Positions 1 through 7,090 of a DNA stretch of 64,000 nucleotides are shown here, in pieces. Position 1 is the stretch's first letter, and every line of letters begins with the position of its first letter. The stretch covers positions 935,753 to 999,752 of the forward strand of contig NZ_FMWX01000001.1 of NCBI RefSeq assembly GCF_900103265.1, in the 5' to 3' direction. The notes under the pieces are model-generated. The model was not told the DNA's origin. It ran no database searches and was given only the letters and a program-made list of their open reading frames with translations. A program made the translations under genes and the position numbers. Source of the stretch: Sphingomonas sp. NFR15. Its GTDB lineage: Bacteria; Pseudomonadota; Alphaproteobacteria; Sphingomonadales; Sphingomonadaceae.

Positions 1-296
1 TCGACCAACCGCGATTCGACGATCAACGCGCCATCGAGTTGCACATAGCCGACCGCATAGGGCTCGAACGCCTCCGCCCCTGCATAGGGCGGGGATTTCG
101 GCCGGAAGCGCTGCACCGTCCACGACCACAGCCGCCCCTCGCACGGGAGCAGGACCGCTTCGTAGCGGTCGTCGGTGTCGGGTCTGGCCGGGAAGATCGT
201 CCGGCCACTCGCGCGGTGAAGCGATGCGATCAGGTGGTGGGCGCCGTCCACTTCGACGAGCAGATTGTCGGCGATCATCGGCGCGAGGGTGGGCAT
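1..296 (-). CDS. DUF35-type Zn-ribbon/OB-fold protein, N-terminal part (runs off left edge)
   Basis: 98 codons are visible; the gene continues beyond base 1. ATG at 296 follows AGGAGA about 7 bases upstream. The segment 'GRTIFPARPD' followed by 'CEGRLWSWTVQRF' and 'GYVQLDGALIVESRLV' matches the DUF35 layout of a rubredoxin-like ribbon then an OB fold. Such proteins partner thiolases or hydratases acting on CoA thioesters (for example ChsH2 in steroid side-chain removal). The ribbon looks degenerate: only Cys52 is visible where four cysteines are usual. It lies downstream of the LuxR gene but has its own TetR-type palindrome at 325-340. The family call is good; the substrate is unknown. Confidence 0.75.
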   Translation of the reverse strand, partial: MPTLAPMIADNLLVEVDGAHHLIASLHRASGRTIFPARPDTDDRYEAVLLPCEGRLWSWTVQRFRPKSPPYAGAEAFEPYAVGYVQLDGALIVESRLV

Positions 297-324
297 CTGG
301 TCTCTCCTGCCAGCCTTGTAGCGT

Positions 325-340
325 CCGACCGTGCGGTCGG
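325..340. promoter_or_regulatory. TetR-type operator palindrome 1
   Basis: CCGACCGTGCGGTCGG is a perfect 7-bp inverted repeat with a 2-bp centre. It lies 29 bases upstream of the DUF35 gene start. The same CGACCG-NN-CGGTCG core recurs at 2610, 4145 and 4219. All are near genes around the TetR gene at 1161-1778, so it is inferred to be that repressor's operator. Confidence 0.7.
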
Positions 341-362
341 CTTCTGACCAATGCGACAGCGC

Positions 363-1157
363 CTAACGGATCATCCCGAGAAAGCCGAGTTGGGCCGCCT
401 TGAACAAAGTCTGATCGCGGTTGACCGCATCGAGCTTGAGCGAGGCGGCGCGGATGTGAAACCGCACGGTCGTGCGTTGCAGGCCGAGGATCAGCCCGAT
501 CTCGTCGTTGGTCTTGCCGGCCGCCGCCCAGCGCAGGCACTCGACCTCGCGCTTGGTGAGCGACACGCCGGCCACGTCCTGCCGCACGCGCGCGGTGACC
601 TTGACATAGCTCTGGATGAAGGCGCGCGCGAGCACCGCCAGCGCATCGACGCTGCTCTCATACGCGCCGGACAGATCCTCTTCGTGCGGGTCGGCCGCGA
701 GAAAACTGGCCGCGCCGATCTGACCGAAGGGCAAATGGATCGGCACCACCAAGGCCGCCGATGTCATCGCGCGCGCGCGGAAATCCGACAGGTCGATCGC
801 GTCGAGCAGCGGATTGGCGATGCGCGTGTGAAAGCCGCGCGCATTGCACCAGAACGGCTCCGCCTCCACCCGGCAGGCGTGGACGAGCGGCGAGGACAGC
901 GCCAGTTGCGGGGCCTCCCACCAGCGCCCCTCGCCCTCCCGGAACCCGAACACCTCACTGGCCAGGATCGCGCCGTCGCCATCGCGCATCGGCTCGCGGA
1001 CCGCGATGTTGTGCGACACCGCCGTCCGCAGCCCACAGATGCTCGCGACCCTGTCCCGAAGCGCCTCGGCCCCTGAGCGGATGCCCGGCGGCTCCGTGAA
1101 ACGTACCGCCGCCACGTCCTGCGGGGACGGCATATACTGGTGCGCGGACGGTATCAC
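363..1157 (-). CDS. LuxR-family transcriptional regulator (LuxR solo)
   Basis: 264-residue protein. The C-terminal 60 residues are a clear LuxR/NarL HTH ('SLTKREVECLRWAAAGKTND' then 'RTTVRFHIRAASLKLDAVNR'). The N-terminal half resembles an autoinducer-binding domain ('GRWWEAPQLALSSPLV', 'AFIQSYVKV'). The usual ligand-contact pattern is not clearly conserved, and no LuxI synthase is in the window, so it may sense something other than a homoserine lactone. The start is uncertain: GTG at 1157, three bases from the TetR stop, or the internal ATG eight codons later; neither has a strong ribosome site. It is probably co-transcribed with TetR. Confidence 0.8.
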   Translation of the reverse strand: MIPSAHQYMPSPQDVAAVRFTEPPGIRSGAEALRDRVASICGLRTAVSHNIAVREPMRDGDGAILASEVFGFREGEGRWWEAPQLALSSPLVHACRVEAEPFWCNARGFHTRIANPLLDAIDLSDFRARAMTSAALVVPIHLPFGQIGAASFLAADPHEEDLSGAYESSVDALAVLARAFIQSYVKVTARVRQDVAGVSLTKREVECLRWAAAGKTNDEIGLILGLQRTTVRFHIRAASLKLDAVNRDQTLFKAAQLGFLGMIR

Positions 1158-1160
1158 GGC

Positions 1161-1778
1161 TTAGGATTTCGCCAGACTGAGCCCCTCGAAAAACGGCCGG
1201 CACAATGCGTCGGCGACATCTTCGGGCGACTGTTTTCTCGCCAGCGGCGGATACCATTTATAAGCCCAGTTGCACATGCCGAGGAACCCGTAGGTCGTCA
1301 GATCGGGATCGCAATCGCGGAACTGCCCGGCCTTGATGCCGGATATGACGGTGCCGCGAACACGCTCGAAATAGTCCTTGCGCTGCGCTCGGATCTGGTT
1401 GCGCATCGTGCCTTCCAGATCTTCATAATGGTCCATGAACGCGCGAACATAACCGGGATGCTCGGCGATTTGCCGCAAGATGTTGATACACGCCGCGCGC
1501 AGCTTGCCGAGCGGATTGTCCGAAAGACCCTCGTCCGCCAACCCGTCGAGCAGCGCCGTCATATGTGCTTCGTGAATCGCGTAGAGGATCGCGTGTTTGC
1601 TCGGGAAGTAATGGTAGAGCGTCGGCTTGCCCAAGCCGACCTCGTCGGCGAGCATCTGCATCGAAGCTTTGTGATAGCCGACCTTGTCGAACAGGTTGGC
1701 GCAATGCCTGAGAATCTCATTGCGCTTCTCGTCATGCGCTTCGGTCGTCTGTCGTTTCTTTGTCGCCTGCCGCGCCAT
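1161..1778 (-). CDS. TetR/AcrR-family repressor of the CoA-catabolic locus
   Basis: 205 residues. The N-terminal HTH reads 'KRNEILRHCANLFDKVGYHK' then 'LADEVGLGKPTLYHYFPSKH'. The C-terminal ligand domain carries 'GMCNWAYKWYPP', a pattern typical of the KstR2-like TetR subgroup that binds acyl-CoA ligands. It sits between an upstream SDR (55-base gap) and the LuxR gene (3-base gap), so it is probably transcribed from the promoter before 2589, which carries a palindrome (autoregulation). Inferred role: repressor binding the CGACCG-NN-CGGTCG sites and released by a CoA-thioester intermediate. Confidence 0.88.
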   Translation of the reverse strand: MARQATKKRQTTEAHDEKRNEILRHCANLFDKVGYHKASMQMLADEVGLGKPTLYHYFPSKHAILYAIHEAHMTALLDGLADEGLSDNPLGKLRAACINILRQIAEHPGYVRAFMDHYEDLEGTMRNQIRAQRKDYFERVRGTVISGIKAGQFRDCDPDLTTYGFLGMCNWAYKWYPPLARKQSPEDVADALCRPFFEGLSLAKS

Positions 1779-1833
1779 ACCGGACCCAGATCCTCATGTG
1801 TTCGAGCGGCCACGGGGCCACCAGCGTTTCACC

Positions 1834-2589
1834 CTATTGCACCAACGCGCCACCGTCCACGGCAAGCGCCGCGCCGGTGATGTAGGACGCGTCCTCGCCA
1901 GCCAGAAACAGAACCGCGGCGACGACCTCGTCCGCCGTCGCGAGGCGGCCGACCGGGACACGGGAAAGGCGCGCGCTCAAGGCTGCCGGATCGATATACG
2001 CCGCGCGGGCGAGCGCGCTGTCGATCGGCCCGGGATGGACGGAGTTGCAGCGTATGCCTTCGCCCGAATGCTGGGCGGCGGTGACGCGCGTCAACATCGT
2101 CAGCGCGGCCTTGCTGCAGGCATAGGCCGCGTCCATGATCTGCGACTGGCCGCTGCCCGCCACCGACGATACGTTGACGATCGCCCCACCGCCTTGCGCG
2201 CGGAAGACCGGCAGCAGCGCGCGGGTGCCGAGAAACGGACCCTTGGCGTTGACCGCCATGCTCCGATCCCAATCCTCGGGCATGCGCTCCTCGATCCGCG
2301 TCAATCCCGATGCGACCGCCGCATTGTTGATGAGGACATCGACCCCGCCCCAACGATGCCGAGCCTCACGAACCACCCGCTCCCAGTCTTCCGGCTTCGT
2401 GACATCAAGCGCGACGGCGCAGGCGTCGCCGCCCGCCAAGATGATCGTATCGACCAGTTTCGCCCCGGCCTGCGCGTCAACATCCGCGACCACGACCCGC
2501 GCACCTTCCAGGGCAAACGCTTTGGCGATCGCCGCACCGAGGGCGCCAGCCGCTCCCGTGACGAGCGCACGCTTGTTCGCGAACCGCAT
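1834..2589 (-). CDS. SDR-family oxidoreductase
   Basis: 251 residues, classical SDR. Cofactor loop TGAAGALG at residues 11-18, NNAA near 89-92 (NNAG variant), 'NVSSVAG' serine and the 'YACSK' catalytic pair, then 'HPGPIDS'. The acidic 'VVADVD' after the second strand suggests NAD. ATG at 2589 is preceded by GGAGAGG; a longer upstream reading frame is not needed. It is the first gene of the left arm and shares a control region holding a TetR-type palindrome with the divergent SDR at 2680. Probably oxidises a hydroxyl on the pathway intermediate; the substrate cannot be read from sequence. Confidence 0.9.
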   Translation of the reverse strand: MRFANKRALVTGAAGALGAAIAKAFALEGARVVVADVDAQAGAKLVDTIILAGGDACAVALDVTKPEDWERVVREARHRWGGVDVLINNAAVASGLTRIEERMPEDWDRSMAVNAKGPFLGTRALLPVFRAQGGGAIVNVSSVAGSGQSQIMDAAYACSKAALTMLTRVTAAQHSGEGIRCNSVHPGPIDSALARAAYIDPAALSARLSRVPVGRLATADEVVAAVLFLAGEDASYITGAALAVDGGALVQ

Positions 2590-2609
2590 GGCCTCTCCAA
2601 ATGGCAACT

Positions 2610-2623
2610 CGACCGTCCGGTCG
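2610..2623. promoter_or_regulatory. TetR-type operator palindrome 2
   Basis: CGACCGTCCGGTCG is a perfect palindrome in the 90-bp divergent region between the SDR genes starting at 2589 (minus) and 2680 (plus). It begins 21 bases from the minus-strand start, so a bound repressor could block both directions. Confidence 0.7.
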
Positions 2624-2679
2624 GGCGTGGTTATCGTTGGCGGTGTTTGGGCAACAACGCAAGCCCGGAGGAGATGGAC

Positions 2680-3432
2680 ATGGAATTGAACGGCAAGACC
2701 GCGCTGGTGACCGGTGCAAGCTCGGGTTTGGGTCGGCATTTCGCGATGTTGCTGGCGGCGCAGGGAGCGACCGTCTTCGCCGCCGCCCGACGTGAATCGG
2801 CGCTGGAAGCGCTGGCGAAGGAGGTTTCGCGTGCCGGCGGCCAGTGCCGACCGGTCGTCATGGACGTCACCGATCCCGCATCGGTAACGACCGCGTTCGA
2901 GCGGCTTGAGCAGGGCGCGACCGCACCCTTGTCGATCCTCGTCAACAACGCCGGCGTCGCGCAGACACGCCGCGCGATGGATATGTCTCACGATGAGTGG
3001 CATTCGGTGCTTGGGCCGAACCTCACGGGCGCCTTCCTCGTCGCCCAGCAAGGCGCGCGCGCGATGCGCGAGGGCGGCGGCGCGATCGTCAACGTGGCGT
3101 CGATCCTCGGCGAGCGCGTCTCGAAGGGGCTCGCCGCCTATGCCAGCAGCAAGGCCGGATTGATCCAACTCACCAAGGCGCTAGCGCTCGAATGGGCACC
3201 GCTCGGCATTCGCGTCAACGCGCTCGCGCCCGGCTATATCGAGACCGATCTCAACCGGGCGTTCTTCGCATCGAGCGCCGGTCAGCGCCTGATCGCCCGC
3301 ATTCCGCAGGGGCGGCTCGGCCAGATGCACGATCTCGACGCGCCGTTCCTGATGCTCTGCTCGGATCAGTCGCGCTACATGACTGGCGCGGTGATCGCGG
3401 TGGACGGCGGCCACCTCGTCAGCGAGCTTTAG
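2680..3432 (+). CDS. SDR-family oxidoreductase
   Basis: 250 residues. Cofactor motif TGASSGLG, 'NNAGVAQ', 'NVASILGE', catalytic 'YASSK' and 'APGYIETDLN' are all present. The basic 'AAARRES' after strand two suggests NADP preference. The ribosome site CGGAGGAG (2666-2673) touches an ATG at 2674, so the ATG at 2680, at normal spacing, is preferred. It is divergent from the SDR at 1834-2589, and the convergent CMD-like gene ends four bases after its stop. Confidence 0.9.
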   Translation: MELNGKTALVTGASSGLGRHFAMLLAAQGATVFAAARRESALEALAKEVSRAGGQCRPVVMDVTDPASVTTAFERLEQGATAPLSILVNNAGVAQTRRAMDMSHDEWHSVLGPNLTGAFLVAQQGARAMREGGGAIVNVASILGERVSKGLAAYASSKAGLIQLTKALALEWAPLGIRVNALAPGYIETDLNRAFFASSAGQRLIARIPQGRLGQMHDLDAPFLMLCSDQSRYMTGAVIAVDGGHLVSEL

Positions 3433-3436
3433 AGGA

Positions 3437-4123
3437 TCAGGCGTCCATCGCGGTGGCGCCGATCACCCAGGCGGACAGCCCGGCGGGCGGCACCGCGCAG
3501 ATCACCGCCTCGGCAATCGCTTCCTCGCTCGCCCCGGCCTTGCGCGCGCCTTTGATGTGGACCGACGCCCATTCGCTATAATCGGCGGCGAGCACCGTCA
3601 CGAGCAGCAGTTCCGCATGGACCGGCCCGAGCGCGGTCCCGGAGAGCGTGCCCTCGCGCATCAGATAATACGCATCGGCACCGAGCGGCTTGACCTCGAA
3701 CAGCTTGCCGAGCGACGGCGGCATCGTGCCGAAATAGTGGAGGAAATTGGCCTCCGCCGTGCCCGGCTCGACAAGGATATCCTCGTTCCCGGCCTCCACC
3801 TCTGCACCGTCGGGATAAACCTCGCCGAACAGTCCGTGAAAGCGCAGCGCCGCCCCCTCGCCCCTCACGCTCGACAGAATCGCGACCGCCGCGCCGGCTT
3901 CCGCCTCGGTCAGTCCGGCCTCGCGGGCCGCCTGCAATTCGCGGAGCGCCATCTCTTCATACCCCTTCACGGTCGCCGCGCAGGCCACGAACAGCCGCTT
4001 GATGCGCGCCGGCACTGCGCCATCCGTGTCGATGATGGTGCGCCACCGGCGAAAACCGGCGACCGTCTTGGGCGCGTCGCGGCGCAGGCGACCGAGCGCG
4101 ACGAGAGGATTGGGTTCGGACAT
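3437..4123 (-). CDS. carboxymuconolactone-decarboxylase/AhpD-fold protein
   Basis: 228 residues with two related halves, each with the CMD helix pattern ('ARIKRLFVACAATVKGYEEM' in the first, 'HAELLLVTVLAADYSEWASV' in the second). No CxxC pair, the redox centre of AhpD, is visible, so a peroxidase role is unlikely. A lyase/isomerase or non-redox role is more plausible. ATG at 4123 follows a strong AGGAGGTG. Its promoter region shares the 4145-4232 operator cluster with the divergent SDR at 4297. Confidence 0.75.
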   Translation of the reverse strand: MSEPNPLVALGRLRRDAPKTVAGFRRWRTIIDTDGAVPARIKRLFVACAATVKGYEEMALRELQAAREAGLTEAEAGAAVAILSSVRGEGAALRFHGLFGEVYPDGAEVEAGNEDILVEPGTAEANFLHYFGTMPPSLGKLFEVKPLGADAYYLMREGTLSGTALGPVHAELLLVTVLAADYSEWASVHIKGARKAGASEEAIAEAVICAVPPAGLSAWVIGATAMDA

Positions 4124-4144
4124 CGTGACACCTCCTGAAACTCC

Positions 4145-4158
4145 AGACCGTCCGGTCG
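4145..4158. promoter_or_regulatory. TetR-type operator palindrome 3
   Basis: AGACCGTCCGGTCG has one mismatch to the perfect palindrome. It lies 22 bases upstream of the CMD-like gene (start 4123, minus), just downstream of a candidate minus-strand promoter: TTGACC at 4196-4191 and TAGCAG at 4173-4168, 17-base spacing. Confidence 0.65.
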
Positions 4159-4186
4159 GCTGACATACTGCTATGTCGTGCTTTCA

Positions 4187-4202
4187 GGTCGGTCAACCGA
4201 CC
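4187..4202. promoter_or_regulatory. inverted-polarity palindrome overlapping the minus-strand -35
   Basis: GGTCGGTCAACCGACC has 7-bp arms and a 2-bp centre. The half-sites are the reverse arrangement of the CGACCG..CGGTCG operators (GGTCGGT..ACCGACC). It covers the TTGACC -35 candidate of the CMD-like gene. It may be a second binding mode of the same repressor or another protein's site. Confidence 0.5.
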
Positions 4203-4210
4203 GACGCAGG

Positions 4211-4239
4211 TTGACGTCCGACCGGACGGTCGATTAAAG
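4211..4239 (+). promoter_or_regulatory. sigma-70-like promoter with TetR operator in its spacer
   Basis: TTGACG (4211-4216) and TTAAAG (4234-4239) are separated by exactly 17 bases. That spacer contains the perfect palindrome CGACCGGACGGTCG (4219-4232). A repressor there would directly exclude RNA polymerase. The predicted transcript start is about 50 bases before the SDR at 4297, the head of the overlapping catabolic operon. Confidence 0.65.
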
Positions 4240-4296
4240 CCGGGGTATGGCGAGTCCGAAGGCAGGACCGCGCGAGCCGATGGGAGAGAGGCCGGC

Positions 4297-5184
4297 ATGA
4301 AAGACTTTTCCGGTAAGACCGCCGTCATCACCGGCGCCGGAAGCGGCATTGGCGCGGCGCTCGCCGAGCTCGCCGCTGAAGAGGGCATGAACCTGGTCCT
4401 GGCCGACATCAACCGCGCCGATCTCGATACCGTCGGCGCGCGCCTCTTGGCGAATGCGGTGCTCCTTCAGCAAACCGACGTCGCGGATCCGGCAGCGGTT
4501 CAGGCGTTGGCGGATGCTGCCTGGGATCGCTTCGGCCGCGTCGATCTGCTGTGCAACAACGCCGGCGTCGTGCCTGGCGGGCGACACCGCCCGGTCTGGG
4601 ATTACGCGCCCGAAGACTGGCGCTGGGCGTTCGGCGTCAACGTCGATGGGGTGGTCAATGGCATCCGCAGCTTCGTGCCGCGCATGCTGGCCGATGGGCG
4701 GCCGGGCCATATCCTCAACACCGCCTCCGTGGCCGGGTTCGTGAGCGGATCGGGTTCGGCGGTATATGGCGCGTCGAAACATGCCATGGTCCGCGTCACC
4801 GAGGCGCTCTACGCTGGCTTGCGCGACGAAGGCGCGCCGATCGGCGTGACGATGCTTTGCCCCGGCTTGGTCGCCACCCGCATCTACGATGCCGAGCGCT
4901 CCCGCCCGGATCATCTTCAAACCGCGCGCGGCCGGCCGGAAGAAGCGCGCGAACTGCGCGAGATCGCCGATACGCTGTATCGCAACGCGCCGTCACCCGA
5001 GGCGGTAGCCGCGCAGGCGTTCGACGGCATTCGGGAAGACCGCCTGTACGTCTTCACGACGACTCGCTTCGACGAACCGATCCGCGCGCGTGCGGAGGCG
5101 ATCCTCTCCCGCACCAACCCGACGTTCGAGAGCCTGCTGTCGCTCAGCAAGAACGACGCCGGCGTGGTCGAGGAGAAGGCATGA
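4297..5184 (+). CDS. SDR-family oxidoreductase, first gene of the catabolic operon
   Basis: 295 residues, longer than most SDRs because of a C-terminal extension after the fold. Motifs: TGAGSGIG, 'NNAGVVPGG', 'NTASVAGFVSGSG', catalytic 'YGASK', 'CPGLVATRIYDAERS'. The acidic 'LADIN' after strand two suggests NAD. ATG at 4297 follows GGGAGAGAG. The stop overlaps the next start (ATGA at 5181). The tail ('TTRFDEPIRARAEAILSRTN') resembles SDRs found in cholate- or terpene-type clusters, but the substrate is not determined. Confidence 0.9.
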   Translation: MKDFSGKTAVITGAGSGIGAALAELAAEEGMNLVLADINRADLDTVGARLLANAVLLQQTDVADPAAVQALADAAWDRFGRVDLLCNNAGVVPGGRHRPVWDYAPEDWRWAFGVNVDGVVNGIRSFVPRMLADGRPGHILNTASVAGFVSGSGSAVYGASKHAMVRVTEALYAGLRDEGAPIGVTMLCPGLVATRIYDAERSRPDHLQTARGRPEEARELREIADTLYRNAPSPEAVAAQAFDGIREDRLYVFTTTRFDEPIRARAEAILSRTNPTFESLLSLSKNDAGVVEEKA

Positions 5185-5933
5185 GCCGCTTGAGCGATCG
5201 TGTCGCACTGGTCACGGGCGCGGCCTCGGGCATCGGCCTCGCCACCGTGCGGCGTTTCGCGTCGGAAGGCGCGACCGTTCTGCTTGCCGATCGCGACGTG
5301 GAGAAATTGGGAGTGGCGCTCGCGCATCTCGGCGGTGCGCCGCACGAGGCGATCCCGCTCGACGTCACCGACGAAGCAGGCTGGATCGCGCTGGCGGACC
5401 GTGTCCGACAGCGCTTCGGCAAGCTCGATGTCCTCGTCAACAATGCCGGCTTCGGCAAGTTCGCGACGATCGCCGAGACCACGCTCGACCAGTGGCGGGC
5501 GATCCTCACGGTCAATCTCGACAGCGTGTTCCTCGGCACCAAGCACATGATGCCGCTGCTCGCCGCCTCCGGCCACGGCGCGATCGTCAATATGTCGTCG
5601 ATCCGCGGCATCGTCGCCGGCACCGGCACGGGCTCGTACTGCGCCGCCAAAGGTGGTGTGCGGATGTTCACCAAAGTCACCGCGCTCGAATGCGCGGAAG
5701 CCGGCAACGGCGTGCGCGCGAACTCGATCCATCCGGGACACATCGCGACGCCGCTTTCCGCACCCGCATACGCCGATCCCGAGATCGCGAAGAAACTGCT
5801 CGCGGATGTGCCGCTGGGGCGGGTTGGGCAGGCAGACGAGATCGCCGACGCGATCCTTTTTCTGGCGAGCGACGAATCGCGCTACATGACCGGCGGCGAG
5901 CTCGTCGTCGATGGGGGAACGACTGCGCAATGA
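5181..5933 (+). CDS. SDR-family oxidoreductase
   Basis: 250 residues. TGAASGIG, 'NNAGFGK', 'NMSSIRGIVAG', catalytic 'YCAAK', 'HPGHIATPLS' and the terminal 'YMTGGELVVDGG' are all classical. 'LLADRD' suggests NAD. ATG overlaps the upstream stop and its own stop overlaps the next ATG (ATGA), which indicates translational coupling. It is closely similar in layout to the SDR at 1834-2589, and together they may act on successive hydroxyls. Confidence 0.9.
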   Translation: MSRLSDRVALVTGAASGIGLATVRRFASEGATVLLADRDVEKLGVALAHLGGAPHEAIPLDVTDEAGWIALADRVRQRFGKLDVLVNNAGFGKFATIAETTLDQWRAILTVNLDSVFLGTKHMMPLLAASGHGAIVNMSSIRGIVAGTGTGSYCAAKGGVRMFTKVTALECAEAGNGVRANSIHPGHIATPLSAPAYADPEIAKKLLADVPLGRVGQADEIADAILFLASDESRYMTGGELVVDGGTTAQ

Positions 5934-7090
5934 CCGAACGCGCCCAGCAGATCGCCGCGAGAGTGGAAGTCTTCGTTCGCGAGACCGTGATCCCGTACGA
6001 GGCGGATGACCGGCGCGGCGGTCATGGCCCGGCGGACGCGCTGGTGCGCGAACTGCGCGACAAAGCGCGCGCAGCAGGCGTGTTGACGCCGCACATCCTG
6101 CCAGATGGCTCGCACCTCACGCAGCGCGAGACGGCGATCGTGCTGCGCCGGTCCGGGCTCTCGCCGCTGGGGCCGCTCGCCTGCAACACCGCCGCGCCGG
6201 ACGAAGGCAATATGTACCTGCTCGGCAAGGTCGCCAGCGCCGAGCAGAAGGTGCGCTTCCTCGATCCGCTGGTTGCCGGCACGGTGCGCTCGGCCTTTTT
6301 CATGACCGAACCCGCCGAGGATGGCGGCGCCGGCTCCGACCCATCGATGATGCAGACGACCTGCCGGCTCGACGGCAACCATTGGGTGATAAACGGGCGC
6401 AAGAAATTCATCACCGGCGCGGAGGGTGCCAGCGTCGGCATCGTCATGGCCAAATCGGACGATGGCGCCTGCATGTTCCTCGTCGATCTGCCCGACCCCG
6501 CGATCCGCACGGCGCGCGTGATCGATACGATCGACAGCTCGATGCCGGGTGGCCACGCCGAGATCGACATCGTCGACCTGCGCGTGCCCGCCGACCAGAT
6601 GCTCGGCGCGAGCGGCGAAGGCTTCAAATATGCGCAAATCCGGCTCAGCCCGGCGCGGCTGTCGCATTGCATGCGCTGGCTGGGATTGGCGACGCGCGCG
6701 CAGGAGATCGCGTGCGGCTACGCCAACCGCCGCCACGCATTCGGCAAGCCGCTCATCGATCATGAAGGTGTCGGGTTCATGCTCGCCGACAACCTGATCG
6801 ACCTTCAGCAAGCCGAGCTTATGATCGACTGGTGCGCGGGCGTGCTCGATACCGGATCGCTCGGCACCGCCGAAAGCTCGATGGCCAAAGTCGCGGTGTC
6901 GGAAGCGCTGTTCCGGGTGGCCGATCGCTGCGTGCAGGTGATGGGCGGGACCGGCGTGTCGGGCGACACGATCGTCGAGCAAGCCTTCCGCGAGATTCGC
7001 GCCTTCCGCATCTACGATGGGCCGAGCGAGGTCCATCGCTGGAGCCTCGCCAAGAAGATCAAACGCGATTGGAAAGCGGCGCAAGCATGA
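5930..7090 (+). CDS. acyl-CoA dehydrogenase (ACAD10/11-like)
   Basis: 386 residues. The FAD/acyl-CoA signature includes 'AFFMTEP' and 'VINGRKKFITGAEGA'; the C-terminal domain has 'RRHAFGKPLIDHEG', 'QVMGGTGVSGDT' and the end 'IYDGPSEVHRWSLAKKIKRD'. 'GPSEVH' instead of the usual 'GTSE' is typical of the ACAD10/11 branch, which acts with an APH-like kinase on 4-hydroxyacyl-CoAs. Such a kinase is encoded at 8567. Start and stop both overlap neighbours by ATGA. Confidence 0.88.
   Translation: MTERAQQIAARVEVFVRETVIPYEADDRRGGHGPADALVRELRDKARAAGVLTPHILPDGSHLTQRETAIVLRRSGLSPLGPLACNTAAPDEGNMYLLGKVASAEQKVRFLDPLVAGTVRSAFFMTEPAEDGGAGSDPSMMQTTCRLDGNHWVINGRKKFITGAEGASVGIVMAKSDDGACMFLVDLPDPAIRTARVIDTIDSSMPGGHAEIDIVDLRVPADQMLGASGEGFKYAQIRLSPARLSHCMRWLGLATRAQEIACGYANRRHAFGKPLIDHEGVGFMLADNLIDLQQAELMIDWCAGVLDTGSLGTAESSMAKVAVSEALFRVADRCVQVMGGTGVSGDTIVEQAFREIRAFRIYDGPSEVHRWSLAKKIKRDWKAAQA

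Noticed and set aside
1684-2679. N-terminal extension of the SDR at 2680
   Set aside because: It runs antisense through another SDR gene and TetR; the ribosome site and family start are at 2680.
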